From positions 42,585 through 106,584 of the forward strand of contig WSYH01001183.1 of NCBI GenBank assembly GCA_036426205.1: a DNA stretch of 64,000 nucleotides, in the 5' to 3' direction. Positions 1 through 13,430 of the stretch are shown here, in pieces. A program made the position numbers and the translations under genes. This DNA is from Ascaphus truei (lineage: Eukaryota; Chordata; Amphibia; Anura; Ascaphidae). The first letter of the stretch is position 1. Each line of letters begins with the position of its first letter. Below the pieces are notes generated by a model. That model was not told the origin of the DNA, did no database searches, and was given only the letters and a program-made list of their open reading frames with translations.

Positions 1-1299
1 TATGTTATCTCTGGACCTTAAGAGGATATCAGAATTGTGTCCTAAAACAATTGGGTATTTATGTGTGTCCAGGATTAGTTTCAATATATAATGGATCCTA
101 TATCTGGATTATATACTATGGATATAGACAGCAAAAAAGAGCTTTGTGCTCATGGTATGTGATTTTTGGGATTGCTCCCAAGTTACTATAGATCCCATAT
201 ATTGTATATCTGAATATATATATTTATTTAATTAAGAGGAGATGTTGAGATAAGTACCTGTCTTACCCTCCATCATAACTTTCCTAGCAACGTGACAGAC
301 ATGTGTATTTAGACATTCAATTAATTATAGTGCCATTATTTTCTATTAAATGACACAGAGCATCTAAATGCTCTGGTATTTGGTTTATATAGTGATTTTT
401 AATTAAATTCCCAATACATTCTGATTTATAAATATATCTACTCATGTATTGAAATGTAACCGTGCATATATTCTAATTTGTAAATATATCTACTCATGTG
501 TTTAAATATAACCGTGCATACAATCAATTACAGTAATCTATAGTGCAATATATAATATAATGACGAAAATAAAAACGTGCAAAGAGACATCTTGTTGAAT
601 TAGTTACAATATAAAGTTACAGATACATATGTCCAACATATGGTAATTATACCTCTATTGTGACATCCCATCTAAATGCAAACTATAGCATAGTGTTGCT
701 CTGTATATATATCCATTTATATGGCCGTATAGCTAGTCAAAAAAGGTATAAACAATTCATAGCCCACAGTATGTTAACTATAGGTGCTAGGTTGGTATAT
801 GGATCAGGGGTGTACAATTGGACAAATATAGGGGAGTTTACACCGTATTGACTGATGATTAGACAAACTAATATACATATGTATTTGAAATTTTATCTTA
901 TAGTGGAGCAATGATCTAAGGGGATTTGTATTTGTATATAGGGTAATCTACATTCTGACTATATAGATGCTGCATATTGAGAGAATATCAAATCAGAGGC
1001 ATAGTACATAGTATACAATGATAGATACTTAAACACAAATCTGGGAAACTCAGCGGATACTATCCACTTAACATCTTCAATAACTTTGCCAAATATAAGC
1101 AGAAATTATATGTTTCACATATAACATCATTACAACAGTATTGCATATTACTCAACATCTCTAGTCACGAGATTAGTCAAACGTGCGCTACGGCCCATTA
1201 GAGTGTTGTATTTCTTACATTGGTTGCCTCCAAACATAACCACCAAAGACTATGGAAATTAGGATAGAGGACACAAATACCGATTACATGTCCAATATA

Positions 1300-4200
1300 T
1301 CACAGGGCAGAGTACTTATGAAGCAGAGCACTTAGAGAAGTGGCGAGGATATCGAGGCTATGGGTTATCCTTCGAAAGGACCCGAGGTCTATGTCGATGT
1401 TATACCGTTGGGCAGAAGGAGTTTGTTTCATTAGTGTAAATCCAAAAACGTTTCCTGTTGGAACCTTTTATGACTGGTTCCCCCCCCTCCCACTTGGGAT
1501 GAATGACTATCGATAATCAAAGAACTTTAAGACATAGGATTTTGGTTATGGTGTTCCTTGAAGTGTTTGGACACACTGTGCTGCATAAATCCTCGCTCAA
1601 TGTTCTTTAGTGCTCTGCTATTTCAACTTTAATTTTCTCGTGTTCTGCCCTATGTATTGTTGGTCACAATGGACAGTTTGTAACATGTAGATGACGTGGT
1701 TGGAATTGCCAATCAATCACGTCTTGCTTTCAAAACGCACGCGTGTGTACCGTTGTGAGGTTACTTTTGCGAAAAAGACTTTTGCGTGTTGGGATTGACC
1801 TTACACACCTCTACGTTTGGACATTTGAAGAAAAAGGGAGACAACCGTTTGACTAGACTAATTGGTTTGATGCACCTTTCATTCCGGCAAACTAGGTGCC
1901 AAGTCTTTGCTTAAATTTGGGCCCTTTGTGGAAAATAATATTCAGCGGATTTTTGGCAATAGTTGTTGTTATGTAATATTGATCGGATGAAGAATCTCAC
2001 AATGTTAGGAATTTTCCTAATGTGGATGTGAAGATCATGTATCTGGTGATGATGGAAAGGATTGAGATTGTCTTTCTCTCCTTTCACCTTTTTCCCTAGT
2101 TGGTTTGTATGAATAACTCTTTTCTCTCATTGAGGTTACTTTTGGTTAGGCTGTTTCTAACCACCTCCTTTTTGGACTTTCTTCATTGAACTAGCCATCA
2201 ATTAGTGTGCTTGTTCATGATAAGTGTGGTCCAGAGTGCAGTTCCTTACGCACTCTTTGTAGGTGACACACAAAAGGTTATGTTATCTATCCATTATCTA
2301 GATGGCCCACTAGACACCCATAGAAAGTTGTGACAGTCCACTTATTTTACATATGTCTTGGTTTCAATGCTCCATTATGGACATATATTGGCCAAATCTA
2401 AGAAAGAATTCTATATTAGCTTACGTATTTATGGTAAACTTTAGGTTGTAGGGGTTGGTGTTTAGTTGTGCAGCGAACTTGTCAAATGCTCTTGGCTCCC
2501 ATACCCAGAGGAATAGGATTGTCGTCATCTATATCAGCCAGGATGACCAGATTTGCTGACCATACTCATGCCCGACAGATGTATTTGTCTTCCCACAATC
2601 CCCATAGGATTTGGATAATGGGACAAATCTGGTAACCATGGCAGTACCCCTAACTTTGTAGATAGTACTGATTGTGCGTACCAGAAGTCATTGTGGGTGA
2701 GAATATGGGCTATTACAGTCCCCTATAAATGCCATATGTATGTGGATGCTAATGACACCTGCCTTGTGTAGGGCTTCATGTACGCAAAGAACACTCGGTT
2801 TGGGTCAAGACCGTATAAAGAGAGCTGACATCACACGTTACTAGTTACATATGACTGCGCTTCCCACACCACCACTTGATTATAGTCAAGTACGGAATAC
2901 TAGCCTGAACATAGCTTTTTGTTTTTTTACAGAATTTTTGAGAAAAATATCTATGTAACCACAGCACTCGACGGTTGGCAGTGAGGGATTTTATTTGAGA
3001 CTCTCCTATCGGCGTCTCACGGGGGGGTGGTGGTGGCATCTTTAGGGAGTTTTGGCAGGTGGTGAAAAGATTGGACTCCTGGGGGTTCCATATTCAGATA
3101 TCCCATTCGGGTTTTATCCGGATTCATCTGTGTAGACATGATTTAGTATTCTGTAGTTCCCTCTTAAATGGTTGGTGGGGTTATTTGGTAATATCTATTA
3201 CGTGACCACCACGCACCTAGTAACCTATGAGATTCGTTATTCAAATGACTGCTATTTAAGACTTGCGCCACCCCCCCCCCTATCTGCTGGTTTCTGACTA
3301 TGGTCATTCTATCGACAGTTCTTTTCACTGATCTGTTCCTTTTTGTTAGATTTTTTGCAGTTCTAGTTTTTTTTATCTTTACCCATGTTTCTCGGGCCTC
3401 TGAAACCAAAATTCGGGAATGATGTCTATATGTTCCTACCCTTTAAATAGCTAAGGTAGAAGATGGAATACGACGCTACAGGAGGAATGTATGAATCGTT
3501 CACATGTGGTGAATTATTAGGTTACTTGCATGAGTAACGCAGCGGTTGTTTTGAGAAAGTTATTTTTGGAGTTTACGGTGCGTGCGCAAATTTGCTCAAA
3601 CAATATATGTATTAAATGTATGATTTTGCTTTTGCTAGGTGCAACTGGCCAACCCTTTTGATAACACCACTATTTGGAAAAAATTGGTCTTTGGTCAGGA
3701 TCACGTCCACTTAGGTGTGTATAATCCTTCCTGTTACTCTCTAAGTGGTTGGTTTTTGGCGGGGCTTTTGTCCCTCTTTCGTTCCTCTTTGTGTGGACTT
3801 TCTATTTTCCTCGTTGGGGTGTGTGTCGAATTTGATTCTCTGACCCTCACTGCATTGGATCTTTGTGTCTATCCTGGTTCTCTCTTGCTGTTTCCTCTCT
3901 AAAAAAGAGGAGGTTGAGGGGTGGGGTTTACTCTCACTACAAAAACTTTCTCTTTCTTCTCCTTGGGACAGTGTCTTGTCTTTGGTTAGGTTTGCTACTG
4001 TACCTTTTGCCACTGTAATTCCCACCTCTATAGCTATTTGCACCCTCGTAGGTCACAGACGGTCATGGTAAATTTATTTTTTACAGGGTCTCTTTTATCT
4101 TTGTGATAGTATTTCTTGGTGTTTGGGACCAGAGTAACCTACGACCCTCTACATTTTGGTTGCGACCTGTGTGTATCATTGGAATAGACCCTTTATTCTC

Positions 4201-4720
4201 TTGTTGGGGTTCTTTCTGATTGTTTTCCTATGAATCTATACAGTTGTTCACATAGTCCTCCTTACTCTTCTACACACTTCTCTGTTGATAAACTTAGGTC
4301 TTTCTCAATTGTGTCTGTTCTCTGTTTGACTTTTTTCTCAATTTCTTTTGTTGTGTTTTTCCGTTTTTTGTGATCCAATTCATTCCATTTAGTTTCATCG
4401 TGCCAATGTCTGTTTCTAATGTAACTAGACTTTGGTTCCTTTGTTAGACATAAGTATCTCATTATTCGAATGATGCACAATCTAATATGTTGTTTCCACT
4501 CCTTCATGAATTTTTTGTGTCATCGTGATCTGAGGTTGGATATTTTTGGACACAATTTGATATCCTCTTAAGGTCAGAGATAACAATTTTGTGGAATATC
4601 CCACTAAGGTCAAATGTGGGACACACAATTAGTACAACCATTGATATATGTATCTGGCCACCCCCTATGCAGATAATCATCGACAACACACATCTGTAGG
4701 TGATCTAGGTTGTTTTCAAA
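1300..4720 (-). pseudogene. Penelope-like element coding remnant, noisy copy (PLE-1A)
   Basis: Base-level similarity to 13,370-17,900 identifies this as the reverse transcriptase plus GIY-YIG coding region of a Penelope-like element on the minus strand. Fragments of the RT region are visible around 2,640-3,060 and the region upstream of it around 3,160-3,420. Frameshifts occur every few tens of bases, so nothing translatable remains. It carries one copy of the RT segment that is duplicated at 14,731-16,896. The stretch 1,352-1,692 is essentially identical to 13,415-13,754, in sharp contrast to its surroundings. Confidence 0.75.
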
Positions 4721-6300
4721 TATTCTATTTGGAGATATACTCCATATAGATGTACTGACATCACACCTCTCTAATAATATCTTTACAGAAACGGTCCGGT
4801 CACTGATTTAGATTCTATCCAAGATTCCATCTGTTTTTTTGAGAATATATTCCATAATGCTGAAATTTTAATCATGATATGCTGAAAATAACGATATATT
4901 TAAGTGTGATAGTCAAGATACTAAACACTAGTAGTGGCATTTAATGAACTTTAATCTAACATATGCTTGGGTGTATATTAGTTTTAAATCCACAAATGTT
5001 CACAATAATACACAATGAAACATCAAGTGTGGCAAGGTTGCGCTGTGTGCGACTTGTCAGTGTAGCAGCGCAGAACTTTAAGATTATTCACACTCAATAA
5101 GAAAAAACTTAATATTGTTTCTTGGTACCAATGCCAGACTCCAATTAAGTACCTGAGCCATCCGGGCTTGATTGGGGAGGTGCCTATAAATGAACCCTGG
5201 TTAGGGATCTAGTGAAGTTTATAAGAAGGCCCCCTGACGAATGCCCGCCTGGGAACAAAACCGTGATTGGCCCAGTCTTGTACTATGACAGTCAGTGTGA
5301 GAGACACACAACCGAGAAGCCCCCTGTGGAGACATTCAAAGGAAGTTTTTTCCGGAACTGAAATCCTGTAATACTAACAGACTGATCAACATCGACGACA
5401 GGCCCGGGCCGGACGTCCACGAGCCAGGGTGTCACACGACCACGGCCCGATCCGTGTACGGGAAGGGACTGGTCCGGAGAGGACTGGTAAACCGGCGCAC
5501 TTTCTGAACGAGTGTGAGACAACTCTCTAACACATACTCTCAACTGCTTGTAATATTTTCTCAACCCAAAGTGTGAGTTGATACACCTTATTTTATACAA
5601 TTCTCTTTAGATTAAGGGTTTTTACACATATTTCTCCCTTCCATATCCTCCCCACACCCCCTCCCCCCTTCTGTGAGATTCATCCATAGTTGGAGAGTGC
5701 CGGGGCCTGGGAACGAAGACGACTCCCTGGATGAGCCAGCAGGCTGTGAATTTTCCGTAAAGAAGATCTCTGGAAAGACCAAGCACTATTCAAACAAGTC
5801 CTTTTAAAAGCTACGTAGACGTGACAGTCACCAGCGAGGATAAATGCTCATAACTTATTTGATCAGTGTAAGACGCATATCTTACCATTATTAATTTATA
5901 TGAATTATAGATATATGCCTATGTCCTTTCGTGTTTTCTTCTCCCTTTTTCCACTTTGCGCTTAGGTACTCTCGCTCCAGATCTCCAAGGCGCGATTTGG
6001 AGCGCAGAACCTAACAAAGAGACTGAAGTGTAAGGGGTTAGAGGTGAACCAGGGTATGTACCCTCATATTTTGGTCTAGAGAGTGGTGTGAATAATATCT
6101 TCCACAGGAACAAATGTATAGATTTGCGCTTGCGAGATGTGTCTCTATTGATATATATATATAGATATATGTTATATATAAGATTCTATACATTTTCTAC
6201 TGTCCTAGCTCTATATTATTTACACTTATTATATATATATGATATTTCTAATTTAGATAGCTCTACATTATATAACTATAAAATATATTTATAATGTATA
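4560..6300 (+). repeat. PLE terminal repeat (pLTR), noisy copy
   Basis: This matches 17,690-19,350 with many small indels. It includes the degraded hammerhead-like stretch near 5,230-5,275, the C-rich tract near 5,650 and the TA-rich stretch near 6,155-6,250. It lies on the 5-prime side of the minus-strand PLE-1A. The inverted partner expected on the other side would lie before the window start. Confidence 0.7.
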
Positions 6301-6319
6301 TTTAGCACATAATGTAGGC

Positions 6320-7340
6320 CTGCTGAGGCGGCCATCAATGGATGGAGCAATCACAGATGATATAGCTGATTTTTTTTTTGTTAATCCAGTATGTAATGGT
6401 GGCCTATGTGTTGTACTAAGTGATTGGTTATCCTTTACACTGTAGGTTTACAACTCTTCTGGTTGACCAATAAGTGAAAGAGCATGATGAGGTGGTGCCA
6501 CAAGGGTCAAGTACGCTTTGGAGCAAAATCACAATATAACGCACTCAGAGCAGCATCAAAAGTGAAATGAGAAAAAAGATTGGGATGGAAATATGGGCGT
6601 TGTAAAGTAGTAGTGTTGTTGTAAGTTTAGTATGGGACAGTACAGTAGGTAAAAGTGCTGGTAAGTTACTGTACAGTCCCCTCTTAATATTATTCCTTGT
6701 CAACATAGCGATTCTATGATAAGGACACCAACAAGATCAAAGAGTGGACCAGGTACGGGCATGGGATCGAAGTGGCAAGACTTTTCAGGATGGCACAGCC
6801 TTTACTGAAGAAGTAACTGTATCGCTTGTTGAGAGATTTGCCACTTTGCATTCCACAAAAAAAAGGTGAGAAGATGCGATGTTGGGGGCGAAACTCTAGA
6901 CCTGGACAGGAGCACACATCTTTGATGGTTCAAAATAATGCACAAAGTCACATGCATGTTGCCTAGCACGTACTGTACAAGTGTGCAGTTTTTGGAGCGC
7001 TTTTCTTTTCTTGTTGAGGAATCAGGAATTAAACATTTCGCACAAGAGGAAATAGAGACCCGAGATTGGGAATACATTACACCTGAATGCCAAGATGGTC
7101 ACCAGTTCGACAGGACATGATCCGACCGAAAACACCGCGTATTCTGTGCAATGCTTTGCAGGGGTATCAATGGGTTTTAAGACGCCCAGCGGAGTGAGAA
7201 GTACGGTAACCTTTCATTTTTACATGTTTGTTCACGTGATTCTTTAACTAATTCTCTTCTTTCCCCACTTCAATTCAGCATCGCCATATTTCAAATCAAT
7301 CGAAATGGGTATGGCATCAGCCAAAGGATTCATATCCGCA
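6320..7340 (+). pseudogene. Tc1-like transposase, noisy copy
   Basis: This is the duplicate of the intron-bearing Tc1-like transposase at 19,491-20,374. The exon segments corresponding to the TDES motif, the DNDPKH-like motif and the NPIE motif can be found in the same order, but extra bases break every frame. It shows that the transposase was already part of the duplicated unit. See the cleaner copy for the exon and intron structure. Confidence 0.65.
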
Positions 7341-7379
7341 AAAGTTGGAAACCGGCTCCAGGACGAAAGGACGGCTCAA

Positions 7380-8040
7380 TATGGCTTGTGGGGATACTGG
7401 CATGGATGAGTCCAAGTAATTGGAGAGTGAATCTGTTGGTGGGGTATGCATGACCGCTCCTCAGGTCCAAATCCCCTCCAGTGGACCATGGTATTGAACG
7501 GATCCCCTGACTTTCTTGTGAATCTATAAGATGGATTCATATTCCTTTTGGCCCTGTATCATTCACAGGTTGGGAAGCGTAAGGGTTTATGAAAGCAAGG
7601 TCTGACAGGGTTTCGGAGGGATGGTGGTGTGGAAGACTAGGGAATCTTCATAGACGGGGGGAAAGCTGATGGACGATATGCAGCAGGGTTAATTGTTTCG
7701 CGACGTTAAAGGGCCCAAGGTACCTGGGGATAGTTATATGGCCTGGGAGCTTTTAGCCTAATGTTTTTAGATGAGAGTCATACCGTGCCCCTGGCTTGTA
7801 ATCAGGCACACTATCGGCAGAGACGGTTTTCTTGTGCCTTCTGTCTGAAATCGCTCTCTAGTGCCTTCTGGATCTTCTTCTAGATTCCTGTAGAAACAAT
7901 AATATGGGCGTCTGCTGCCCGAAATCATGGATGCGATGATTGAGATGAAGTCGCGTACGGGTGGAAGCCATAGTTTATAAAATAACAGAGGATTCTGCAG
8001 TGGAACTGTTTCTAAGGAGGTTGTGGGAACAAACATATTT
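7380..8040 (-). pseudogene. Gypsy integrase C-terminus and chromodomain remnant, noisy copy
   Basis: Duplicate of 20,375-21,040 on the minus strand. The part at 7,767-8,036 still shows the segment following the integrase core (EEDPEGTR and ITSQGHGMTLI-like pieces). Small indels break the chromodomain part. It is a 5-prime truncated fragment abutting the Tc1-like sequence, as in the cleaner copy. Confidence 0.6.
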
Positions 8041-9090
8041 TATCTATCCCTGCCACCGGACCAGAAGGACTCTTATACCAAGTAAAATTACACAGACACA
8101 TAAGCAAGAGTTTATTAAAGGTTTTTATTTAATAAATGTGTATGCTTATAAACATGTATATCGTGACTGGAGGATTACCAAGTCTGTGGTTCGAGAGACC
8201 AGATGGCTACCAAGTTGGCACCATAAGTCTACTCTAGGGACCGTTTTTTTTTTTTGAGTTGAAAGGCTCAGGGATCCAAAGGTGTTAGAACAAGAGGCGT
8301 ACGTAATTATAATTAATACCTCCTGTCCTGGGGATAACATAGGCTATTGGCAACCATTGCCCTTCTGCAGATATGTGGAGCCTTGACAGCGGTTGGCTTG
8401 ATATGCTAAGAGCAGAGGTTGCCAGGTTGGAGACACGAACCTAGCAGAACTCCCAAATCGGTGCCTATCCGGCTTGAGAATACCGACAAATGGTGATAGG
8501 TTGCAGGAGAATTCCCACGAGCTGATTGGTGAGTGGCTTTATGATTGAGACTCTGAAAGCCATAAGAAACCTTGCATCCAAGGCAGGGCCTCAGTTCCAA
8601 GCGCCAAAACCACAGCGGAAAATTCAAAGATGCTCTGAAGACTAGGACACGCGATCCGGCTCAGCAGAGATTTTGACGAACATTATCTAAATCCTACTTT
8701 TGAGGACGTACGGTCGGGGGTGGGATTGAACGAGCACGAATTGAATTACAGGAATTTCGTGAGTACCTCACGACAGTATGGAACGGGCTCCTACAGAGGT
8801 CGTTGGGACATTCGTTGATAAAGGACTGATTTTTCACTAGCCCAGGTACAAGTAAGTGTTTAAAAGTGTAAGTTTAAATGTTGTTACTTTGTGGTATGTC
8901 AAATAATGGAATAAATTACCAATTTATTTACTTGCTGTTGTCTTGTTCCAATCATGATGATTCCCGGGTAGGAGAAGGGGTAATAACCTTGTTCCCTGTG
9001 ACAAAACAACACTACATACATAGTAAAAGGAACAAACTAGAGTCTCCCGCAAAGTAAACACACTTACAATTGTCCAGAGATACGGGATAT
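8041..9090. other. LTR-like block, noisy copy
   Basis: This matches 21,060-22,013, which I interpret as a possible gypsy LTR because it ends in a CCCGTGACA-like motif and contains an AATAAA near its end. No coding region is supported. The noisy state prevents further classification. Confidence 0.35.
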
Positions 9091-9242
9091 GTGCTACAGC
9101 AGTATAAAATATAACAAAGGTTTCGCCATGACATATTTTGTTAAAAAATTATGTGGACCAAAATGAAAAATGAGCAGGATGGTTTTGAAAGGTTGGGACA
9201 CCCAAGGTTTTTGCCAGTTTATGCTAAAAAAAGAAGAAATAA

Positions 9243-9244
9243 CA

Positions 9245-9287
<43 letters not shown>

Positions 9288-9345
9288 AAAAAAAAAAACA
9301 AAAAAAAACAAAAAATAAAAAAAAAACACACAAAAAAAAACAATG
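9243..9345. repeat. A-rich homopolymer block present only in the noisy copy
   Basis: About 100 bases consist almost entirely of A with scattered C. The equivalent place in the other copy, near 22,206-22,224, has only a seven-A run followed by GAAAACAATGAG. The expansion is therefore private to this copy. A homopolymer sequencing artefact or a real A-tail insertion are both possible. Confidence 0.8.
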
Positions 9346-10504
9346 AGATTTCTCTGGGACTGGAGTTCCCTTGGATTCAACCTATTTTTTTAAGTTCAAA
9401 CTGGACACCGCCAATAAACTCCACCGTTCACAAAATTTCAGGAGTGTACCATGCACCAGCCCCATTTCCTTAGAGATGAATACGACAGCTTACTGCTAAG
9501 CTTCAGACAGTCCTGTCGCAATTCAAATGCTAAAGGTACTTCTTAAAAAGGTTTTTTTCTTAATATCTATTAACGGTTTGGAATTTTAAATTCTTAAGCA
9601 ATGGCCTAGTTGTGCTGTTAGATAAATATAACAAAAACAGTCCCTTGCAGCAGTACGCAATGATATATTTGCATAATGCTGTTATGCAATTAGCACACAT
9701 TACAGCTACTTTATATATTTGAAGGTAGGTAATGTGAAAGGAAAGTATAAACAGATTATGCACTGTCTACAAAAGCATAAATGTGAACTCGTGACGGCGC
9801 GGGGATGTTAGTTATTAGGCAAATTAAGAGGAATCCATATGCTTAAAGAGTTCTCCTAATGTTCTATTTAAAGGACACAGCAAAATAATCACGTACAGTT
9901 GCTATAAGACATAAGCGATGGTGAACCATACTGTAGAGAAAATATATACATGTTAAGATTGTCTAATACATTCCAACTTGTAATAATAAAGGGAGAACTA
10001 TAATTGAAACTAGTTTAAGATTTGGAGATAGTTTGTTATGTCATTCCACAAGTTTTTTAAGTTAGATAGTTCTCTCTGTTATAAGAAAATATAATGCAAT
10101 CATTTACTCATTCACTTAGTCATGACTCAGTAAGGGCAAAAGGTCCCTTTCACCTACTGTAGTATGCTCTTCTTGATATCTTTGCTATATCCACAGCTAA
10201 TTCACCCATCGAGCGAGGGTTCAATTCTGTAGTACCCTGATGGAGTCAGACATCTACCTATGTCTATCACACAGTTCAACGACCTCTCTCCTAATAACTG
10301 GGTTATTTGCCCTTGAACATGTAAGACTAAGCACAATCTACCCTGCCATATTAATTATTCTGAGACAGACTTTGAAGAGGACCTTTTTGGAAGCCTTTTT
10401 CTACAGAGAGCATTAGTATACATACGACACACACTTTATTGAAGTGTGGTCGTTTACCGCAAGCCGGCGCACAATATCACGGCTTGCTAAGTGGCCGACC
10501 CTCG
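9346..10504. other. AT-rich sequence without recognisable genes, noisy copy
   Basis: Matches 22,225-23,350 with small indels. No open reading frame with a recognisable family, RNA gene or element terminus is seen. It ends at the beginning of the GC-rich small inverted-repeat element whose fuller copy is at 23,262-23,640. Confidence 0.6.
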
Positions 10505-10625
10505 CGATGCCGCGCCGTGGCAGAGTACTTATGAAGCAGAGCACTTAGAGAAGTGGCGAGGATATGTGTTAGTCCTTTAGAAAGGAACCCAGTATTACCG
10601 CCCGGAGGGTTAAATCCACTCGCCC
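10505..10625. other. Chimeric junction between the two duplicated units
   Basis: The sequence switches abruptly. About 45 bases (10,519-10,563) match PLE-internal sequence at 1,311-1,352, in the same orientation. By about 10,620 it becomes the reverse complement of the PLE terminal repeat (compare 19,205). No element terminus or target duplication explains the switch, so a misjoin is plausible. Confidence 0.6.
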
Positions 10626-12095
10626 GGGGCGAGCAAATGTATAGGTTTGTCGAACACGGTTTTTTTAATAGATAGATATATATATATATATATATATATG
10701 GAGACGAGTGACCTAAGCGCAAGTGGAAACAAGGGAGAGAGAAAAACAGAAAGGGATCATAGGGCAGAATCTATATGATATAAATATAAGAATGGTAAGA
10801 TATCGCGTTACACTGATCAAATAGTATGAGCATTTAATCCTCGCGGCTCACGAACGTCGCTTTAAGGACTTGTTGGAATATTGCTTGTCTTCCAGAGATC
10901 GTCTTTACAGGAAATCAGCTGCTGCGACATCCAGAGATCTTCGTACCCAGGCACTGCACGTCTCAATATGGCTGAATATCACAGAAGGGCGGGGGGGGTG
11001 GGAGGAAAAAGGGAAGGGAGCAAACCTGTGTAATAAAACCATAATCTAAAGAAAGATGTATAAAAGATTAGGTGATCAACTCACATTTGGTGAGAAAAAT
11101 ATAACACACGCACGTTGAGGAGTATTACGACGGAGTTTCTCACCACTCGTTCAGAATCGCCGGTTTACCAGTCCTATCGAAAGTCTCTTCCGTACCACGT
11201 GATCGGGTGGCGTGTGAGCTGCGTGTGCACCGGCCGGCTGTCGCGATTTGTGGTCAGTCTGTTTAGTACAGATTTCAGTTCCCGGAATCCTTCTTGAATG
11301 TCTCAAAGGGAGGAGAGAAAGGGGGGGGGGGGGGGAGGAGGGAGGAAGGACTCCTTTTTTTTTTTTTTCCTGTCCCTTTTTCCCTGGGTGTCTCTCACCT
11401 GATGCTTAATAAAGCTGGCCCCTACGCGTTTCTCCCAAGCGGCAGCCTTCGGTAGGGGCTCCCCGACCCCCCTATAAACTCACTAATCCCTACAGGGTAT
11501 TTATAGGCACACCCCCAACACGATTGGCTAGACTTAATTGACTCATTGGATACAGGACATAATAGTGTTGATCTTTTGATGTCATATAATTAAATGCGTG
11601 CTATCACGGCAGCCCAAACCACTGATTTCCTTGTGGATTAATTTGAACACTTTGTGGATTAAAAACTGTATACACCAAGCTATGTTATATTATAACGTTC
11701 ATAAATGCCATCAGACTAGTGTTGTTATATACACCTTAAATATATCGTTAAGTTATCAGCATACAATGATGACAATTACGAAATGGGAATTATATTCTTC
11801 CCAACCGGATGGAATATTGGATAGAAAGCCTAAATCAGTACCAGGAGTTTATGTTAACGATATATCTAGCAGAGGGGGATGTCAGTACATATATATGGAG
11901 TATATTCCTCCAAATAGACTATTTGAAAACAACTAGATCAATTACAGAGGTTTGTGTTGAGATCTATTGCAGCACAGCGCGCGCAGAGGGGGGTGGCCGT
12001 ACATATATCAAATTGGTTGTATAATTGTGTGAGCACACATTGAGGTTCGGGAATTCACAAAAATATGTTACTCTGGACCTTAAGAGGATATCAGA
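10620..12095 (-). repeat. PLE-1 left terminal repeat, inverted copy
   Basis: Reverse complement of about 17,690-19,205. It lies downstream of the coding region in the element's own (minus) direction and holds its hammerhead-like motif in sense orientation. It includes a (TA)n run near 10,676-10,700, a G run near 11,320-11,337 and a T run near 11,354. Its inner end overlaps sequence that corresponds to the N-terminal coding ORF on the other side. Confidence 0.8.
11398..11470 (-). ncRNA. Degenerate hammerhead ribozyme-like motif in the PLE-1 left repeat
   Basis: On the minus strand this contains GGGAGAAACGCGTAGGGGCC, equivalent to the 3-prime half of the motif at 18,355-18,391. The 5-prime core is altered to CTACCGA instead of CTGACGA and stem II has extra bases. 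It is sense relative to the PLE coding strand. Cleavage activity is unlikely in this copy. Confidence 0.45.
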
Positions 12096-13430
12096 ATGGT
12101 GTCTAAAAAAACAATTGGGATTCTGTGTGTCCAGGATTAGTTTCAATTATAATGGATCTATATCGGAATTCTACTATGGAATAGACACGCAAAAAGAGCG
12201 TTGTGCTCGTATGTGTTTTTGGGAAGGATCACACGTTACTCTAGACCCAAATTGTATACTGACTATATATATTTATTTAATAAGAGGAGATGTGAGCATA
12301 GTACCGGTCTACCCTCAATCATAACTTCCTAGCAACGTGACAGACAGGAACATGGGTATTTAGACATTCCCAATAATTTAGTGGCCATATTTTCTATTAA
12401 ATGACACAGAGCAATCTAAATGCTCTCTGGTATTTGGTTATATATAGTGATTTTTATTAAATTTCCCACTTACATTCTGATTTATAAATATATCTCACTC
12501 ATGTATTGAAATGTACCGTGCATATATTCTAATTGTAAATATATCTTAATCATGTGTTTTATCTAACGTGCATACAATCAATACAGTAATCTATAGTGCA
12601 ATATATAATATAATGACGAAAATAAAAACGTGTGCAAAGAAGACATTCTTGTTGAATTAGTCATACAATATAAGTTCCAGATACATATGTCCAACATATG
12701 GTAATGATACCTTATTGTGACATCCCTCTAAATGAAAACTATAGCATTAGTGTTCGACTCTGTATATATATCCATTTATATGGCCGCATATAGCTAGTCA
12801 AAAAAAAGGTAAAACAATCAGAGCCACAGTAGTTAACTATAGGTGATAGGTTGTATATGGAGCAGGGGTGTACAATTGGACCAAATATAGGGAGTTTACA
12901 CCGTATTGCACTGTGATTAGACAAACTAATAACATATGTATTTGAATTTATCTTATAGTGGAGCAATGATCTAAGGGATTTGTATTTTGTATATAGGGTA
13001 AATGCTACATTATGACTCATAGATGCTGCATATTGAGGAGAATATCAAATCAGAGGCATAGACAGAGATATGTACAATGATTAGATACTTAACACAAATG
13101 ACCTGGGAAACTCGCGGTACTATCCCTAACATCTTCAATAAACTTTGCCAAAAATAAGCAGACATTATTGTTTCACATATAACATCATTACAACGTATGC
13201 ATATTACTCAACATCTCTAGTCACGAGATTAGTCAAAGGCGATACGGCCATTAGAGTGTTGTATTTCTTGAACATTGGTTTGCCTACAAACATTAACACA
13301 CACCAAAGAAAGACTATGGGAAATTGGATAGGGACACAAATACCCGATACATGTCCAATATATACAGGGCAGAGTAGGATTATGAAAAGCAGAGACTTAG
13401 AGAAGTGGCGAGGACGAGGCTATGGGTTAT
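12096..13430 (-). other. PLE-1 3-prime noncoding region
   Basis: AT-rich sequence between the end of the GIY-YIG coding part and the left terminal repeat. It is shared with 57-1,370 of the noisy copy. No supported reading frame or separate element is seen. Confidence 0.5.

Larger units (their letters stand above)
1..10505. repeat. Indel-rich duplicate of the 12,064-23,350 segment
   Basis: The same order of features seen at 12,064-23,350 recurs here: PLE body, PLE terminal repeat, Tc1-like transposase, gypsy chromodomain remnant, LTR-like block and AT-rich tail. This copy differs mainly by one- to three-base insertions and deletions spread over coding and noncoding parts alike, so no long reading frame survives. 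It lacks the 1,083-bp duplication found in the other copy. The first 56 bases match 12,064-12,120, so this unit begins before the window. The error style suggests unpolished long-read consensus, but a true old tandem duplication cannot be excluded from sequence alone. Confidence 0.85.
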
